Below, piece after piece: positions 1-11,827 of a DNA stretch of 64,000 bases (the stretch's first letter is position 1; every line of letters starts with the position of its first letter). The DNA comes from Perilla frutescens (Eukaryota; Streptophyta; Magnoliopsida; Lamiales; Lamiaceae). Position numbers and translations under genes: made by a program. The notes under the pieces were generated by a model, which did no database searches, was not told the origin of the DNA, and worked only from the letters and a program-made list of their open reading frames with translations. The DNA lies in NCBI GenBank assembly GCA_026008535.1, contig BRKX01000003.1, positions 60,723,001 to 60,787,000 on the forward strand, written 5' to 3'.

Positions 1-451
1 CATACGAAGCGAGCATTTCTTGTCCTTTCGAAGCCTTTTCAAATGCCTCCTTAGCTTTCTCATAATTCCTAGCAAGCCTGTACGCATTTGCTGCCATAGC
101 AGAACTAAATTCCATTATTTTTTATTTGATCAAATCACTTCACTGATTTTTCTCAATCTTCAACTCTTATCAATATCGACCAAAAATAAAAAATAAAAAT
201 AAAATCTTCAACTCTTAGCATAATCGTACCGGCCTGTTCGTACAAAACTGTTGCATTCCTCCAATCAGCATTCCATCTCGTCAAACTGAGTTTTGTCCTG
301 CAAATTAATAAAAAATAAAAATCCCCCCAAAAAAGAAGGTGATTTTTTAGATTATTTTGAGTATGAACAAAAGTAAGAAACGAATAATCGGAAGGCGAAT
401 TCACATTTTATCTGCTTTCGCGACCAATTTTTCGGGATCGGAAGTAGCCAT
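1..451 (-). CDS. GSNAP: gamma-SNAP (NSF attachment protein), 5' part only
   Basis: Soluble NSF attachment proteins bring the NSF ATPase to SNARE complexes so they can be taken apart after membrane fusion in the cytosol. Three exons are visible on the minus strand: 405-451 (start codon 451-449, beginning MATSDPEKLVAKADK), 230-297 (containing LTRWNADWRNATVLYEQA) and 1-90 (containing YEKAKEAFEKASKGQEML). All junctions are GT..AG, and the phases join cleanly only if exon 3 begins after the GCAG at 94-91. The pieces match the N-terminal TPR-like helices of plant gamma-SNAP, whose start is recalled as very similar. The gene runs off the left edge, so about 45 residues before the cut at base 1 are present and the rest is missing. 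Both introns (298-404 and 91-229) are short. Confidence 0.9.
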
Positions 452-793
452 CGCCGATCGAAATTCGGGGTCCCGGATTCACCTATGGGTCAATTCTTTC
501 GGGTTTTCTGTAGTTATATAGTTATATTTCTTTAATGACCCGGATTCTCATTTTCCTTTCAAGTCTGGGTCCGATACTGTTACGTTCTCTCAAATTTTCT
601 CCAGTTCCAACTGAAAACGCCATATAGAATGTGTACTGAATAAAGATTTTAAGCACTGTAGATTTTAGGCTGTGTTTGTTTTGGGATTCAATATCTAATT
701 TTGGGATTTGGATCCTAATTCCTATAATCTTATGTCTCTCCAAACAAGATTTAGTCTGTCCGTCAACAATCTACCACAATTCAATGTATCGAT
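452..793. other. Intergenic region upstream of gamma-SNAP
   Basis: This holds the presumed 5' leader and promoter of the minus-strand gamma-SNAP gene. No gene is seen. At about 665-755 there is a stretch of the kind left by PIF/Harbinger-type MITEs (GGCTGTGTTTG near one end, CCAAACAAG near the other), but no clean terminal repeat pair or target duplication could be fixed. Confidence 0.4.
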
Positions 794-1031
794 AAAATAA
801 GGATGGTCTTGTCCCCTCGGGGATGGAGTGGTGTTTCTTGAGGCCAAAGGTCTCAAGTTCGACCCACCACCAATACCACTAGATGTGAGTCTGTCACACC
901 TGGCTTGCCAAATGTGGTTTACCTCCCCTGTGTAGGTTTGCAGGTTATTACACAGGGGCAGGGTTTACCTAGTGCGCACTACGGTAGCGGCTGTGGGTTA
1001 CCCTCGACATCCAAAAAAATAAGGATGGTCT
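794..1031 (+). mobile_element. tRNA-derived SINE with 16-bp target duplication
   Basis: The flanks 794-809 and 1016-1031 are identical (AAAATAAGGATGGTCT), a target-site duplication next to an A-rich tail. The body (about 810-1015) has a box B-like AAGTTCGACCC and ends in GGGTTACCC plus A-rich sequence. The same body recurs in reverse at 60677-60899, where the box A-like region (GGTCTAATGGTGG) is better preserved. In this copy the box A segment looks shortened. A tRNA-type RNA polymerase III SINE is inferred. The family name is not known to me. Confidence 0.75.
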
Positions 1032-1099
1032 CCTGTGAGACTGTCTAACAATCTCTTACGTTAGATAAACTTCTATTTTGATATGGTGGTCTCTCTTTC

Positions 1100-1100
<1 letters not shown>

Positions 1101-1134
<34 letters not shown>
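1101..1134. repeat. Poly(T) tract
   Basis: About 34 consecutive T residues. No associated element end is seen. It could be the A-tail of a decayed minus-strand retroposon, but nothing else supports that. Confidence 0.9.
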
Positions 1135-1237
1135 CTTTTTTAGTGGTCTCTTCCCCCTCTCCATTCCTCTTTTCCTTTCTTTCTCTTTTTTGTTCACTTT
1201 TTTGAATTTTTATAAATATATATATTAAATTTTTTTG

Positions 1238-2400
1238 AATTAATTTAAAAGTCCACATTATAATTTATGTAGAAAAATAATTCATTTTTTTGAATTAATT
1301 TAAAAGTCCACATTATGATTTATGTAGAAAATAATTCTTTTTTTTCTTAACATGTGAAAGTACTCCATAGTTGATAATACTTCAATTCATATTAAATGAT
1401 ACTTCGATACATAATAGTATACTTCATATATAGTGATATATGGTGTCTGAAAAATCAATATACATTCCAAAAAAAGAAGATAGATGAATCAACTAAATTA
1501 AAACCCCACATTATAATTTATGTAGAAAATATTCATTTATTTTCTTTTTAGCATGTGAAATTACTCCATAATTGATGATACTTCAATTCATATTAAGTGA
1601 TATTTCGACATATAATTAGTGATATTTTACTGCATACATGGTGATACTTTACTATTACCTAGTGATACGCGTGGACGGTCATGTGGGCTAATTGTTTTTG
1701 CGAGTTTGGATGAGTTTTTTGGGCGGATTTGGGTCCTATTTGACTCGTCTAACGCAAGAGACTCGTTAGATGGTCTAACACAAGTCTTTGCTATAAAACA
1801 ATCGTTTATCTCTCCTCCATTTATACAATCAACTCAATAATCGAAATTATGATTTAAGTAGAAAATAATTCTTTTTTTTTTTCTCAACATGTGAAAACAC
1901 TTCATAGTTGATAATACTTCAATTCATATTAAATAATACTTTTATACATAATAGTTTACTTCATATATAGTGATAGATGATGTCTGTAGAATCAATGTAC
2001 ATTCAAAAAAAAGATAATAAATGAATCAACTAAAGTAAAACCCCACATTATGATTTATATAGAAAATATTCATTTATTTTCTTTTTAGCATGTGAAATTA
2101 CTTCATAGTTGATTTACTTCAATTTATATTAAGTGGTATTTCGACATATAATTAGTGATACTTTACTTCATATATAGTGATACTTTATTGTATACCTAGT
2201 GATACGCGTGTGACCACACGTGGACGGGCGCATGGGCTGATTGTTTTTGCGGGTTTAGATGAGTTTTTTGGGCGGGTTTGGGTCCTATTTGACCCGTCTA
2301 ACGCAAGAGACCTGTTAGACAGTCTAACAAAAGGGTTTGCTATAAAATAATCATTTATCTCTCTTTCATTTATACAATCAATTCAATAATCCAAATCCAC
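1238..2400. repeat. Tandem duplication, unit about 540 bp, two copies
   Basis: Sequence from about 1300 to 1845 is repeated with divergence at about 1845 to 2395. Both copies run through the same landmarks: a stretch after AAGTCCACATTATGATTTATG or its equivalent, ATTCATTTATTTTC, the TGATACGCGTG block (1663, 2201), GTCTAACGCAAGAGAC (1747, 2296) and TTTATACAATCAA near the end. The short block TTTAAAAGTCCACATTAT also appears twice more at 1238-1320. No coding sequence is seen. The GTCTAAC/AGAGAC motifs echo 1035-1060 and look MITE-derived. Confidence 0.75.
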
Positions 2401-4114
2401 AATCTTTCAACTTTATCAATTATCCTCTCCAATCCAAAATAATTTATTTTATTTGATTCTTTATTAATATCTATTATCTATAATTATTTTTTATTTTATT
2501 TTTCAAAGTTAATAAATTATTTTAAATTTTAAATAATTAATTACAATGATAATAATCTATTCCCCATACATTTAAATTAAAAAATAAACTTAATAATAAT
2601 GCGAAGATTACAATAGATGAAATACAATTATTAAAAAAATAACAAAAAACAATAGTTTTATTTGGATCATTTGGATCCATAGTTTCAAATGAGAGAAAAT
2701 AAGTGAGAATTGATGATTTTTTAGTATGATTCAAAATATGTCAAAAATAGACTCATCTTATAGATAATGAAAAATTATGAATAATAATAATAATAATAAC
2801 AATAACAATAATAATAATAATAATAATAATAATTTATCAAATAAAAATATACTTGATTAATCAAATAAAATCATGTGGCAAGAGAGATGATTGTTGGGTG
2901 TTTGGTCGGCCAAACATCTCACCATAATCGACGAAAAAAATTGAATTTAACATTTTTTTTCGGTGATAATGGATTGGGTGAAGTTGCCCACAGGATTCTT
3001 AGGTGGAGTTGTCTTTATCTTTATTCTTTAAACTCTAATCTTACTAACATCTAAAAATAAGATAGTGTAGGATAAAATAATGTAGGGTAAAATAGTAATA
3101 TAAGTTTCCCATCAAAATAACCCTACTTACCAAAATTAGAAAATTTATTATTATAGATCAATATTGTTTACTTAATAACAAATAAAATAAAATAAAATAA
3201 AATTCCCTACTCTAATAATAAAAGAAAATGAAGCCATAATTACTTTGAATGCTAATTTATTATTAGATCCATTTTTATTTGATTGGTTATGCATTCAATT
3301 AAAATGATTAAATCATATCCCTAATTTGTTGCACTTAAATAAATCTAATAATAAATTACTAACAACCATCCTCATGCCCCAATACGTATTCCTTTTCATT
3401 AATTCATTCCATAGTGAAATAGTTATTTCCTAATTGTGAAATATTTAGTTTAGTTAAATTGCAAATTAAAAAAGATATAAATTTATGTTACGTTAATATA
3501 TACCTCAACTAATGTCAATGTATTATCTAAAAACAATTATGTTTTCATTTGATTCAATATGTAATCAATTCAAATAATTAAAGCAAATCCCTAATTTATT
3601 GCACTTAAATTAAATCAATCTAATATTAATTACTAACTACTAACCCCACTAATATGTAGTATATTTTTTTTTTCTCAATACATCCCCTCCACGAACCTTT
3701 ATTGATCTTGCATTACGAAAAATAAAAATAAAAAAACTCATCATATTAGACATGACTCTTTTTTTTTGGTAGATAATGTTAGGATTCTTAATGATTCGAT
3801 GTACTCCTTGATTCTTATATCGATGTCAGTTGTTCGTTCTAATGAACAACCACAATTCAGAAGGTCGGATGGTATATTGTCTTTTGGAATGGTTCTACAT
3901 CAATACAAAATTCAACTACAAGATTGGCGGGCGACGAACAAGAAAAATCTGAATCTTGAATTTTCCTCGAGCACAATGGATAGCAAAAGGTTGTTGAAGT
4001 CTATAAAAATATTGAGAATGAATGAAGTCAAGGCATGATGAAGTTTGGAGTTTCTATTTGTTTGAACTTATGTTTTTTTATTTAGATTATGGTTCTGATT
4101 TTCTAATGGTTTCA
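2401..4114. other. AT-rich intergenic DNA with small repeats
   Basis: No recognisable gene. It contains an (AAT)n microsatellite at about 2781-2831. A diverged direct repeat of about 100 bp lies at 3250-3365 and 3547-3650; both copies contain TCCCTAATTT.TTGCACTTAAAT. The 90-codon open frame at 3766-4038 has no recognisable motif and probably arises by chance. Confidence 0.6.
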
Positions 4115-4119
4115 CCCAC

Positions 4120-4677
4120 TGTCATGGGATTGAAGGGGGGGAAGGTGGAAATTGTAAAAAGGGAAGCTAATTTGGTGATAGCAGAAGTTGAGAAGGTTGG
4201 AGCGAGCGTAGTCGTTGCTGAAGATGGTAAAGACTCAACCTTTGATGAATTAGGGTTATTGATTTTCCCAGATCGACACTGTGATGATAAGGATCAGTTC
4301 TGGGCTACCGGTTTGGGCCAAGGTCAAGAATTAAATCAAATGGGCTGCGAAATGATTTGGGCCGAAGATAGTGGCTGAAAGAATTAAGGAGAGCTGTAGT
4401 ATCTTAATTAAAACTTATGTCATATTTTACTTTGTTCACTTTTTAACCTAAGGTGTTTTTTTAGGGTTGTACGCCAGCTGTAGTATATATACTCGGTTGT
4501 GGCAGAAATATGATATGAAGAAAAATATTCCCAACTCTCCCTCCTCTTCTCTCTAATTTTCCCCCCTTTCTTCCACTGGCTTGTTCTATCTACTATTATA
4601 GAAGAATTACAACAATTACTAGCAAATTACAGCCATCAACCCAGAATAGCATATATTGAATAGTAGTGTTCACTACA
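4120..4677 (+). repeat. 5' LTR of element 1
   Basis: 558 bp, beginning TGTCATGGG and ending CACTACA. It contains a possible promoter region (TATATATACTCGG, 4483-4495). The open frame across 4022-4378 lies mostly in this LTR and is repeated at 9114-9368 in the other LTR, so it is not taken as a host gene. Confidence 0.95.
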
Positions 4678-4694
4678 ATTGGTATCTTAGAGCT
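4678..4694 (+). promoter_or_regulatory. Primer-binding site of element 1
   Basis: ATTGGTATCTTAGAGC directly follows the 5' LTR. It resembles the initiator-Met tRNA-type site TGGTATCAGAGC, with changes in the middle. Confidence 0.7.
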
Positions 4695-4705
4695 GGATTC
4701 CTGCC

Positions 4706-7700
4706 ATGGCCGAAGGTACAAGACTGAAGGAGCTGCAAGAGGCACAAAAACGTATGGATCAGATATTTGAAGCAGAAACAATGAAAAGAGATGTTGCTGA
4801 ATTAAAGATGCAAGAAAAACTTGGAGAAATTGCTACCCAAGTGCAGGATCAATTGAAGGGGGTCAATTCCAAGTATGATCACCTGACCCATACTCTCACC
4901 TCTATACAATTGCAACTTTCCAATTTATCTAAAGGGAAGGACACGTCTGAGGAGCAATCTATATTGGGTGCCCCTCCAAGCCCTGCAGTAGTGGAGAGTG
5001 GATCTACAATTCAGTCCCAATACACTTCTAGCCATAAACTCCAAGTAGGGCAGAGTAATCCACACTCTCAACTGTCACACCCTCAGGTTTACAACCCACA
5101 CCCAAAAGTTGACTTCCCCAGATTTGACGGGTCTCAACCCCGAGCCTGGATTTTAAGATGCACCCAGTATTTCCAGCTAGTTCCCAATATTCCAGATTCC
5201 CAGAAGGTAATCCTAGCTTCTTTACACTTTGAGGGCAAGGCTGCCCAGTGGTTCCAAAACTACAGCACCAAATTTAAGGACCTACCCTGGAACCAATTCC
5301 TGGATATTGTTGCTGCCAGGTTTGAAGAGCTAAGGGAGACCAAGGTTATTATGGAATTTAATAAGCTTAAGCACCAAGGTTTCTATGATGACTATGTGGA
5401 CAAGTTTGAAGAACTAAGAGCTTGTATGGCTTTGTTTAACCCTAGTGTCTACTCTGAGAACTATTTTATTGCTAGTTTTATCAGCGGGTTATCTGAAGAG
5501 TTGCAAGCTGCAGTTACCATGTTTAACCCCAGATTCTACACCAAGCTATTGAACTAGGGAAAAGCCAAATCTATACCATAGATGCTATTGCCAAGAAGAT
5601 CAAAGGAACTGGGAAATCTTACCAAGGGCAATCTCCTAACTTCAGGAGAACTGATCCTGGATCTTTTGGTAACAACAGGGCACCCCCTGGACCTCTGAAA
5701 CCACCAACCAAGTTATTAACCACTGCTGAAATGGTTGTAAGGAGAGAAAAGGGGCTTTGTTACAATTGTGATGAGCCTTATGTGTATGGACACAGGTGCA
5801 AAAACATAATCAATTACATGATTATGACAGAACAAGAAGAGTTAGCTTCTATACATGCATTTCCCACGATCCCAGAAGAAGAACCTATTGATGATGGAGA
5901 CCCTCCCATAGAAGAGGTACAAATGTCTTTAAATGCAGTTACAGGGTCAGAAGGGATAACTACCTTGAGGGTAGTGGGAAAAAGGGAAGGCCAAGAGCTA
6001 CTCATACTCATTGACACTGGGAGCACTCTCAGTTTCATTCAAGAGGCTACTGCCAAAAGGCTAGGGTGTCTCATTGAACCTGCCTCCCCAATCCTGGTGA
6101 GGGTAGCCAATGGGCAGAAGCTGGTCAGTGAAAGCCAAGCTACTGGATTCAGTTGGCAAGTACAGGGCCATGATTTCAGTTACTCTCCTAGGCTGCTAAA
6201 GACTGAGGGGTATGACCTAATCTTAGGAGGAGATTGGTTGAAGACTTGCACCCCTATAGAGCTGGATTACAAACACATGACATTTATAGTAACTCAAGGG
6301 GGCCAAAAGATTAAGCTACAAGCTAGTAAGTCATTAATGGATTGTCACATGATAGCTGGGCATTCCCTATTCAAATTGCTACACTACCAGAGTAATGAGG
6401 TTAAGGAGGTTTTTGTCATTAAACCCCAGACTCCAAACACTGCAGCAGGTCCTGACATGGAAGGATTATTAGAAGAATATAAGGATGTGTTTGCAGAACC
6501 TACTGAGCTACCACCTATAAGGGGAATTGAACATCACATAACCCTTAAGCCCAACAGCCTGCCTAGACACCAACACCCCTATAGAACCTCTCACAGTCAT
6601 AAGGATGAGATTGAGAGGATCATCAAGGAGTTACTGATGTCTGGATTCATACAACCTAGCAGGAGCTCTTTTGCCTCCCTAGTAATTCTGGTAAAAAAGA
6701 AGGACCAATCCTGGAGGATGTGTGTTGACTACGGGTATCTTAACTCCCTCACTATCAAGCATGAGTTCCCTATTCCTATAATTGATGAACTTCTAGATGA
6801 GCTGCATGGAGCTAGGTATTTTTCTAAGATTGATCTTAGGTCTGGGTATTTCCAAATCCTGGTAAGGCCACAAGACAGACATCTAACTGCCTTTAGCACT
6901 CACCATGGACATTTTGAATTTGTGGTGATGCCTTTTGGCTTGTGCAATGCACCAGCAACATTCCAGGCACTTATGAACCACACCTTTAGAGATCAACTCA
7001 GAAAGTTTGTCCTGGTGTTCTTTGATGACATCTTAATTTATAGTTCTAGCTGGGAACAACACCTATTACACTTAAGGGAGGTCTTGCAGTTGCTTAGAAC
7101 CCATAAGCTCTTTGCTAAGCAAAGCAAATGCAGTTTTGGAACTACCAAGGTGGACTATCTGGGACATATCATAACACAAGAAGGGGTTTCCACAGATCCA
7201 CAGAAAGTGGAGCCATGTCAACTACCCCAGTTCTGGCATTACCAGATTTCAGTAAACCATTTATACTGGAAACTGATGCCAGTGGGTTTGGGATTGGAGC
7301 AGTGCGCACTCAGGAAGGAAGACCTATAGCCTACTTGAGCAAATCCCTCTGCCCAAGGAACCAAGCACTCTCCATCTATGAAAGAGAATTCTTGGCTGTT
7401 ATGTTGGCTGTCAAGAAGTGGAGAGTCTACCTCCAAGGACACAAGTTCATCATTAAAACTGATCAGCAAGCTCTTAAATACTTGATGGATCAAAAGGTGA
7501 TGAGTCCTTTACAACAAAAGTGGGTCACCAAGCTTCTAGGGTTCAACTATGACATACAGTATAAAAAGGGGGTTGATAACAAGGTTGCAGATGCTCTCTC
7601 TAGAAAAGATATTCCAGAGCTGGAATGTGCAGCTATCACCACTGCTATACCTAGCTGGGTGCAAAAGGTTACTCACAGCTACTCCAAGGATCCCTACTTT

Positions 7701-8999
7701 TCCAAAATCCTGAGTGCTAAGCTAGTGGAGGCAGACTCCTACCCAGACTTTTCCATCACTGAAGGACTGGTTAGGTACAAAGGCAGGCTAGGAGTGGGAA
7801 AATTTGGGGATTGCAGGTCTCAGATTCTATCAGCTATGCACAATTCAAGCTATGGAGGGCATTCAGGCATTAATGGAACATATATGAAGTTAAAGGGGGT
7901 TTTTTATTGGCCAAATATGAAATCTGATATAACTAAATGGGTGCAAGAGTGTGATGTGTGCCAAAGACACAAGTCAAATCAGGGGCTCTATCCTGGCCTC
8001 CTTCAGCCTCTACCTGTTCCTAAACAATCCTGGACCCATGTTTCCATGGATTTTGTGGAAGGGTTACCTAAATCTTGTGGCAAGGATGTTATATTGGTGG
8101 TTATAGACAGGTTCACCAAATTTGGGCATTTCCTTCCTATGTCCCACCCCTACTCAGCTGAAACTGTGGCAAAGGTCTTTATGGATAACATCTACAAACT
8201 ACATGGGCCTCCAGTTAGCATAGTTACAGATAGAGATACTGTGTTCACTAGCTCTTTCTGGAGGGAATTTTTCAGATTAATTGGAGTTAAGTTGGAAATG
8301 AGCTCTGCTTACCATCCACAATCAGATGGCCAGACAGAGCGGCTTAACCAATGCCTAGAGAACTATCTTTGGTGCATGACTAGTGCCAACCCCAGGAAGT
8401 GGCTGCAATGGCTACCACTAGCTGAGTATTGGTACAACACCAACTACCATACTAGTCTTAAGTGCACACCCTATTAGGCACTCTATGGTGTTCCTCCTCC
8501 CACCTGGGCCCTCACTTCCTATATTGACTCCCAGAATACAGACGTGGCAGAAACATTGACACAAAGGCAACAAATGATGCAAGCCCTAAGAGAAAATCTA
8601 ATACATGCTCAAAGCAGAATGAAATGGTATGCTGATCGCAGAAGGCAAGATCGGAGCTTTGAGGTCGGGGAGCAAGTTTATCTTAAACTGCAACCCTTCC
8701 GGCAAAACTCCGTCGCCCTCCGACGGAATCTCAAACTCTCAGCTAAATTCTACGGCCCCTACACTATCTTGGAGAAGATTGGTACAGTCGCATATAGATT
8801 GAACTTACCCCCTACATCTAAAATTCATCCAGTGTTTCATGTGTCACTGTTAAAAAAATGTTTGGGGAAACAAGAAATACCTGCTTCAGATCTTTCACCC
8901 ACTACTGACGACGGAGACTTCCACGTTGTCCCTCTACAAGCTTTAGACCACCGTGTCTTGCTTTGTCGTGGCCTCCGCATTCCGCAGACTTAGGTACTA
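4706..8999 (+). pseudogene. Broken gag-pol polyprotein of element 1
   Basis: Reads MAEGTRLKELQEAQK at 4706, then a Gag capsid region to about 5540, where a frameshift occurs. The next frame holds a Cys/His segment (CYNCDEPYVYGHRC, near 5758), protease (LIDTGSTLSF, near 6006), and reverse transcriptase with VFFDDILIYS near 7018. At about 7213 the frame jumps and roughly 65 codons of the RT/RNase H connection are missing compared with the sister element at 49-54 kb. RNase H (ILETDASGFGIGA), the integrase HHCC zinc site and DDE core follow (MDFVEGLPKS, TDRDTVF, HPQSDGQTERL). A TAG at 8475-8477 sits where PYQALYG is expected. The C-terminus degenerates after HPVFHVSLLKK. It cannot be translated as one protein. 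Confidence 0.93.
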
Positions 9000-9109
9000 T
9001 GGGCAAACTCTGATAGTGCCCACGCCACTTAGGAAGACAACTCCTTTCTCCATCGGAAGTTTGGTGCCTGGGATTCTCGGGGACGAGAATCGCCTTCGCC
9101 GGGGGGTAT

Positions 9110-9667
9110 TGTCATGGGATTGAAGGGGGGGAAGGTGGAAATTGTAAAAGGGGAAGCTAATTTGGTGATAGCAGAAGTTGAGAAGGTTGGATCGAGCGTA
9201 GTCGTTGCTGAAGATGGTAAAGACTCAACCTTTGATGAATTAGGGTTATTGATTTTCCCAGATCGACACTGTGATGATAAGGATCGGTTCTGGGCTACCG
9301 GTTTGGGCCAAGGTCAAGAATTAAATCAAATGGGCTGCGAAATGATTTGGGTCGAAGATAGTGGCTGAAAGAATTAAGGAGAGCTGTAGTATCTTAATTA
9401 AAATTTATGTCATATTTTACTTTGTTCACTTTTTAACCTAAGGTGTTTTTTTAGGGTTGTACGCCAGTTGTAGTATATATACTCGGTTGTGGCAGAAATA
9501 TGATATGAAGAAAAATATTCCCAACTCTCCATCCTCTTCTCTCTAATTTTCCCCCATTTCTTCCACTGGCTTGTTCTATCTACTATTATAGAAGAATTAC
9601 AACAATTGGTAGCAAATTACAGCCATCAACCCAGAATAGCATATATTGAATAGTAGTGTTCACTACA
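9110..9667 (+). repeat. 3' LTR of element 1
   Basis: 558 bp partner of 4120-4677. The purine-rich GGGGGGTAT just before it is the second-strand priming tract. Confidence 0.95.
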
Positions 9668-9672
9668 CCCAC

Positions 9673-10307
9673 TTTGATATAATTTGTAAGAAATTAAACA
9701 AGGATGCACTAACGGATTAGTCCTTTTTTTGGATTAATCCTATTATATATAATAATATGTGCGTGTGTGGAGTTTTGTTACACTTTTTTTCCAAACAATT
9801 ATATATATTTGCCAATGTCTAGATGAAATAAATATGTTAGCCAATACCTGTCTATTTTTTTTTAAGAAAAACTATAATGCATGCTCAATTTTTTTTAAAG
9901 AAATTGTAAATTAAGAATTAAATTAAAATAGGGATTCATTTGTCTAACATTGCTTAAATGGGTATTCATTTATCCTGCTGTCTTTTTAATTTATAACTTG
10001 AATTAAGTGCTGAATGATGACAGAATATCAATATGTCAGTCATTAACTAAAGCCCTGAGTTTTTTTAGCAATTAATTAATCTAGAACTATTAAGTTTGGA
10101 GAGTGGTTAATAATTTTGAGAATTGAGTGTCTGGAATTGAACACAATGGTGTTGAGATATATTTATAAGTGGATTTCACTTAACAAATCAAATAGAGAAA
10201 ATCAGGATAAAATATGTGGCGACAGTTGAACGATATTTTTATTTTAAAAGATGAACGATATTTTTATTTTAAATTATAATATTGTTTGTTTTAGGGGAAA
10301 CAACAAA
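9673..10307. other. AT-rich intergenic DNA
   Basis: No gene or repeat could be identified apart from short A/T runs and a small local duplication of GATGAACGATATTTTTATTTTAA near 10224-10272. Confidence 0.5.
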
Positions 10308-10430
10308 TTATGCATTAATCAAATCCCTCAACCAATGAGGAAAGAAAGAGTTCCAAGTACACAAATTATCACTTCTAGCCCCAAAATGTGCTAGAGAGTG
10401 AGCGATAATATTGGCGCAGCGGTACACATG
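10308..10430 (-). pseudogene. LINE RNase H-domain fragment, C-terminal end
   Basis: Read on the minus strand, this gives RCANIIAHSLAHFGA followed by CTWNSFFPHWLRDLIN and a stop at 10310-10308. This is the typical C-terminus of the RNase H (RVT_3-like) domain of plant L1-type LINEs. It lies head to head with the plus-strand LINE fragment that follows, so the LINE remnants here are rearranged. Confidence 0.7.
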
Positions 10431-10439
10431 ATTAAAACT

Positions 10440-11026
10440 GAGCGATAATTGGAGAGATGTCTCAACTAGAGCTACTCATTCCTACATTTGGAGATCATTA
10501 TGCTGGTAAACCAATGCTTGAGAAAGGAATGTGGTGGAAAGTGGGGAATGGAGATAATGTCAAATTATTCAGTGACAACTTTGTATCTGATCTTTGTGGT
10601 GGGAGCATCCCTAACTTACTTGACCTCTCTCTCAACACCAAAGTGAGTAATTTTATTTCTAATCAAAGAAAGTGGGATGTTAGCAAGCTGAATGATGCTG
10701 TTGGAAATCATATGGCAAATATCATCCAAAATGTTCCCATTGCTGCTGATGGAATCGATCGTTGCAGCTAGAGTTTTGATGGTAAGAAAAATTATTCTGT
10801 CAAATCCGGGTATCTTGCTGATATCGGGCACTTTTCTCCTGATCCAAAGACTTCAACTGTGGTGAGAAATCTTAATTGGAATAATCTGGTCTGGCACATC
10901 TCTCTTCCCCCTAAATTCCTTATTTTTCTATGGAAATTGTTGAACGAATTCTTGGCGAACCCTATGAATCTTCTACACCATCATGTGCCGGTGACAGGAT
11001 TATGCGAGTTATGTAAAAAATTATAA
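10440..11026 (+). pseudogene. LINE ORF2 fragment with zf-RVT region
   Basis: The frame from 10457 reads KPMLEKGMWWKVGNGDNVKLF, a motif found downstream of reverse transcriptase in plant non-LTR elements. A TAG at 10769-10771 interrupts it. The same frame continues with NYSVKSGYL and then LVWHISLPPKFLIFLWKLL, typical of the zf-RVT reverse-transcriptase zinc-binding domain, up to about 11026. No LINE 5' part or poly(A) tail is adjacent. Confidence 0.75.
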
Positions 11027-11827
11027 TATTGTTGGAATTGATCTTTGAAATTTGTCCACGATTCTTGAATTTTGTCGAAAATATTCATTGTGTATTTGAG
11101 CTCCTATATTTTATTTTTATTTAGTTGGTTCAAGTTTATTAGGACTGTAAATGTGAAAATGGTTGTAGTTTTAATTATTTTAATATATTATTATAATTTG
11201 TCCCTCTTTCCTAATGTTAAAAATTAGTGTACAAAATTGATGAAAATACATGTCATGTTTTGATATAATTAAATTAGGGTTTGTAGAATTGGTGATAATT
11301 ATTAATTTTTATTTTCAAAATAATTTGATAGTTAATTTATGATTAGAAATATCAATTTTTATCTAAAATTATGAGGATTAAATGTATGTATGTATTGTTT
11401 TGTTAATTAATATTTAATAATTAATAATTAAGTATCAGAATGTATTTTTGTTAAGTTTTTAAGCTTCAATGATTTAGATAATGTATTTTTGCACAATATT
11501 CCACCATAATTTATATATTTATTTGATTGGAAATATATTGGATTATATAAATAGATTCGATTTTATTATGTAAATAATATTTTGATATAGTTGATTTATG
11601 ATGGTAATTAAGTATTTTAATATAGTATATTAACTATGCGCTTGAGCAAAAAAATTAATTTCATATTTCATGTGCTGTAAATTATATTCGTATTTCTTAA
11701 TTAACTTACGGGTATCCAATAATAATTTTAGAGAATTGATGATATATGATCATATTTTATTTTTTATTAGGTTTCTTTTTAAAAAGGTATTTAGTTTGTT
11801 TATTTTAAAAAATGTGCATCTAACTAA
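11027..11827. other. AT-rich intergenic DNA
   Basis: No gene, RNA or repeat boundary recognised. Confidence 0.5.

Larger units (their letters stand above)
4115..9672 (+). mobile_element. Complete Ty3/gypsy LTR retrotransposon (element 1)
   Basis: Two near-identical LTRs (4120-4677 and 9110-9667, starting TGTCATGGG and ending CACTACA) are bounded by the 5-bp target duplication CCCAC at 4115-4119 and 9668-9672. A primer-binding-site-like TTGGTATCTTAGAGC follows the left LTR, and a purine tract (GGGGGGTAT) precedes the right one. The interior encodes gag, protease, reverse transcriptase, RNase H and integrase in Ty3/gypsy order, all now broken. By eye about 10 substitutions separate the LTRs over 558 bp, so the insertion is fairly recent. 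Its Gag and Pol resemble those of the minus-strand element at 49084-54510, but the LTR sequences differ. Confidence 0.95.

Noticed and set aside
3766..4038. 90-codon open frame
   Set aside because: No motif, no splice context, AT-rich codon make-up; adjacent to a retrotransposon.
4022..4378. 118-codon open frame
   Set aside because: Lies mostly in the LTR of element 1 and recurs at 9114-9368.
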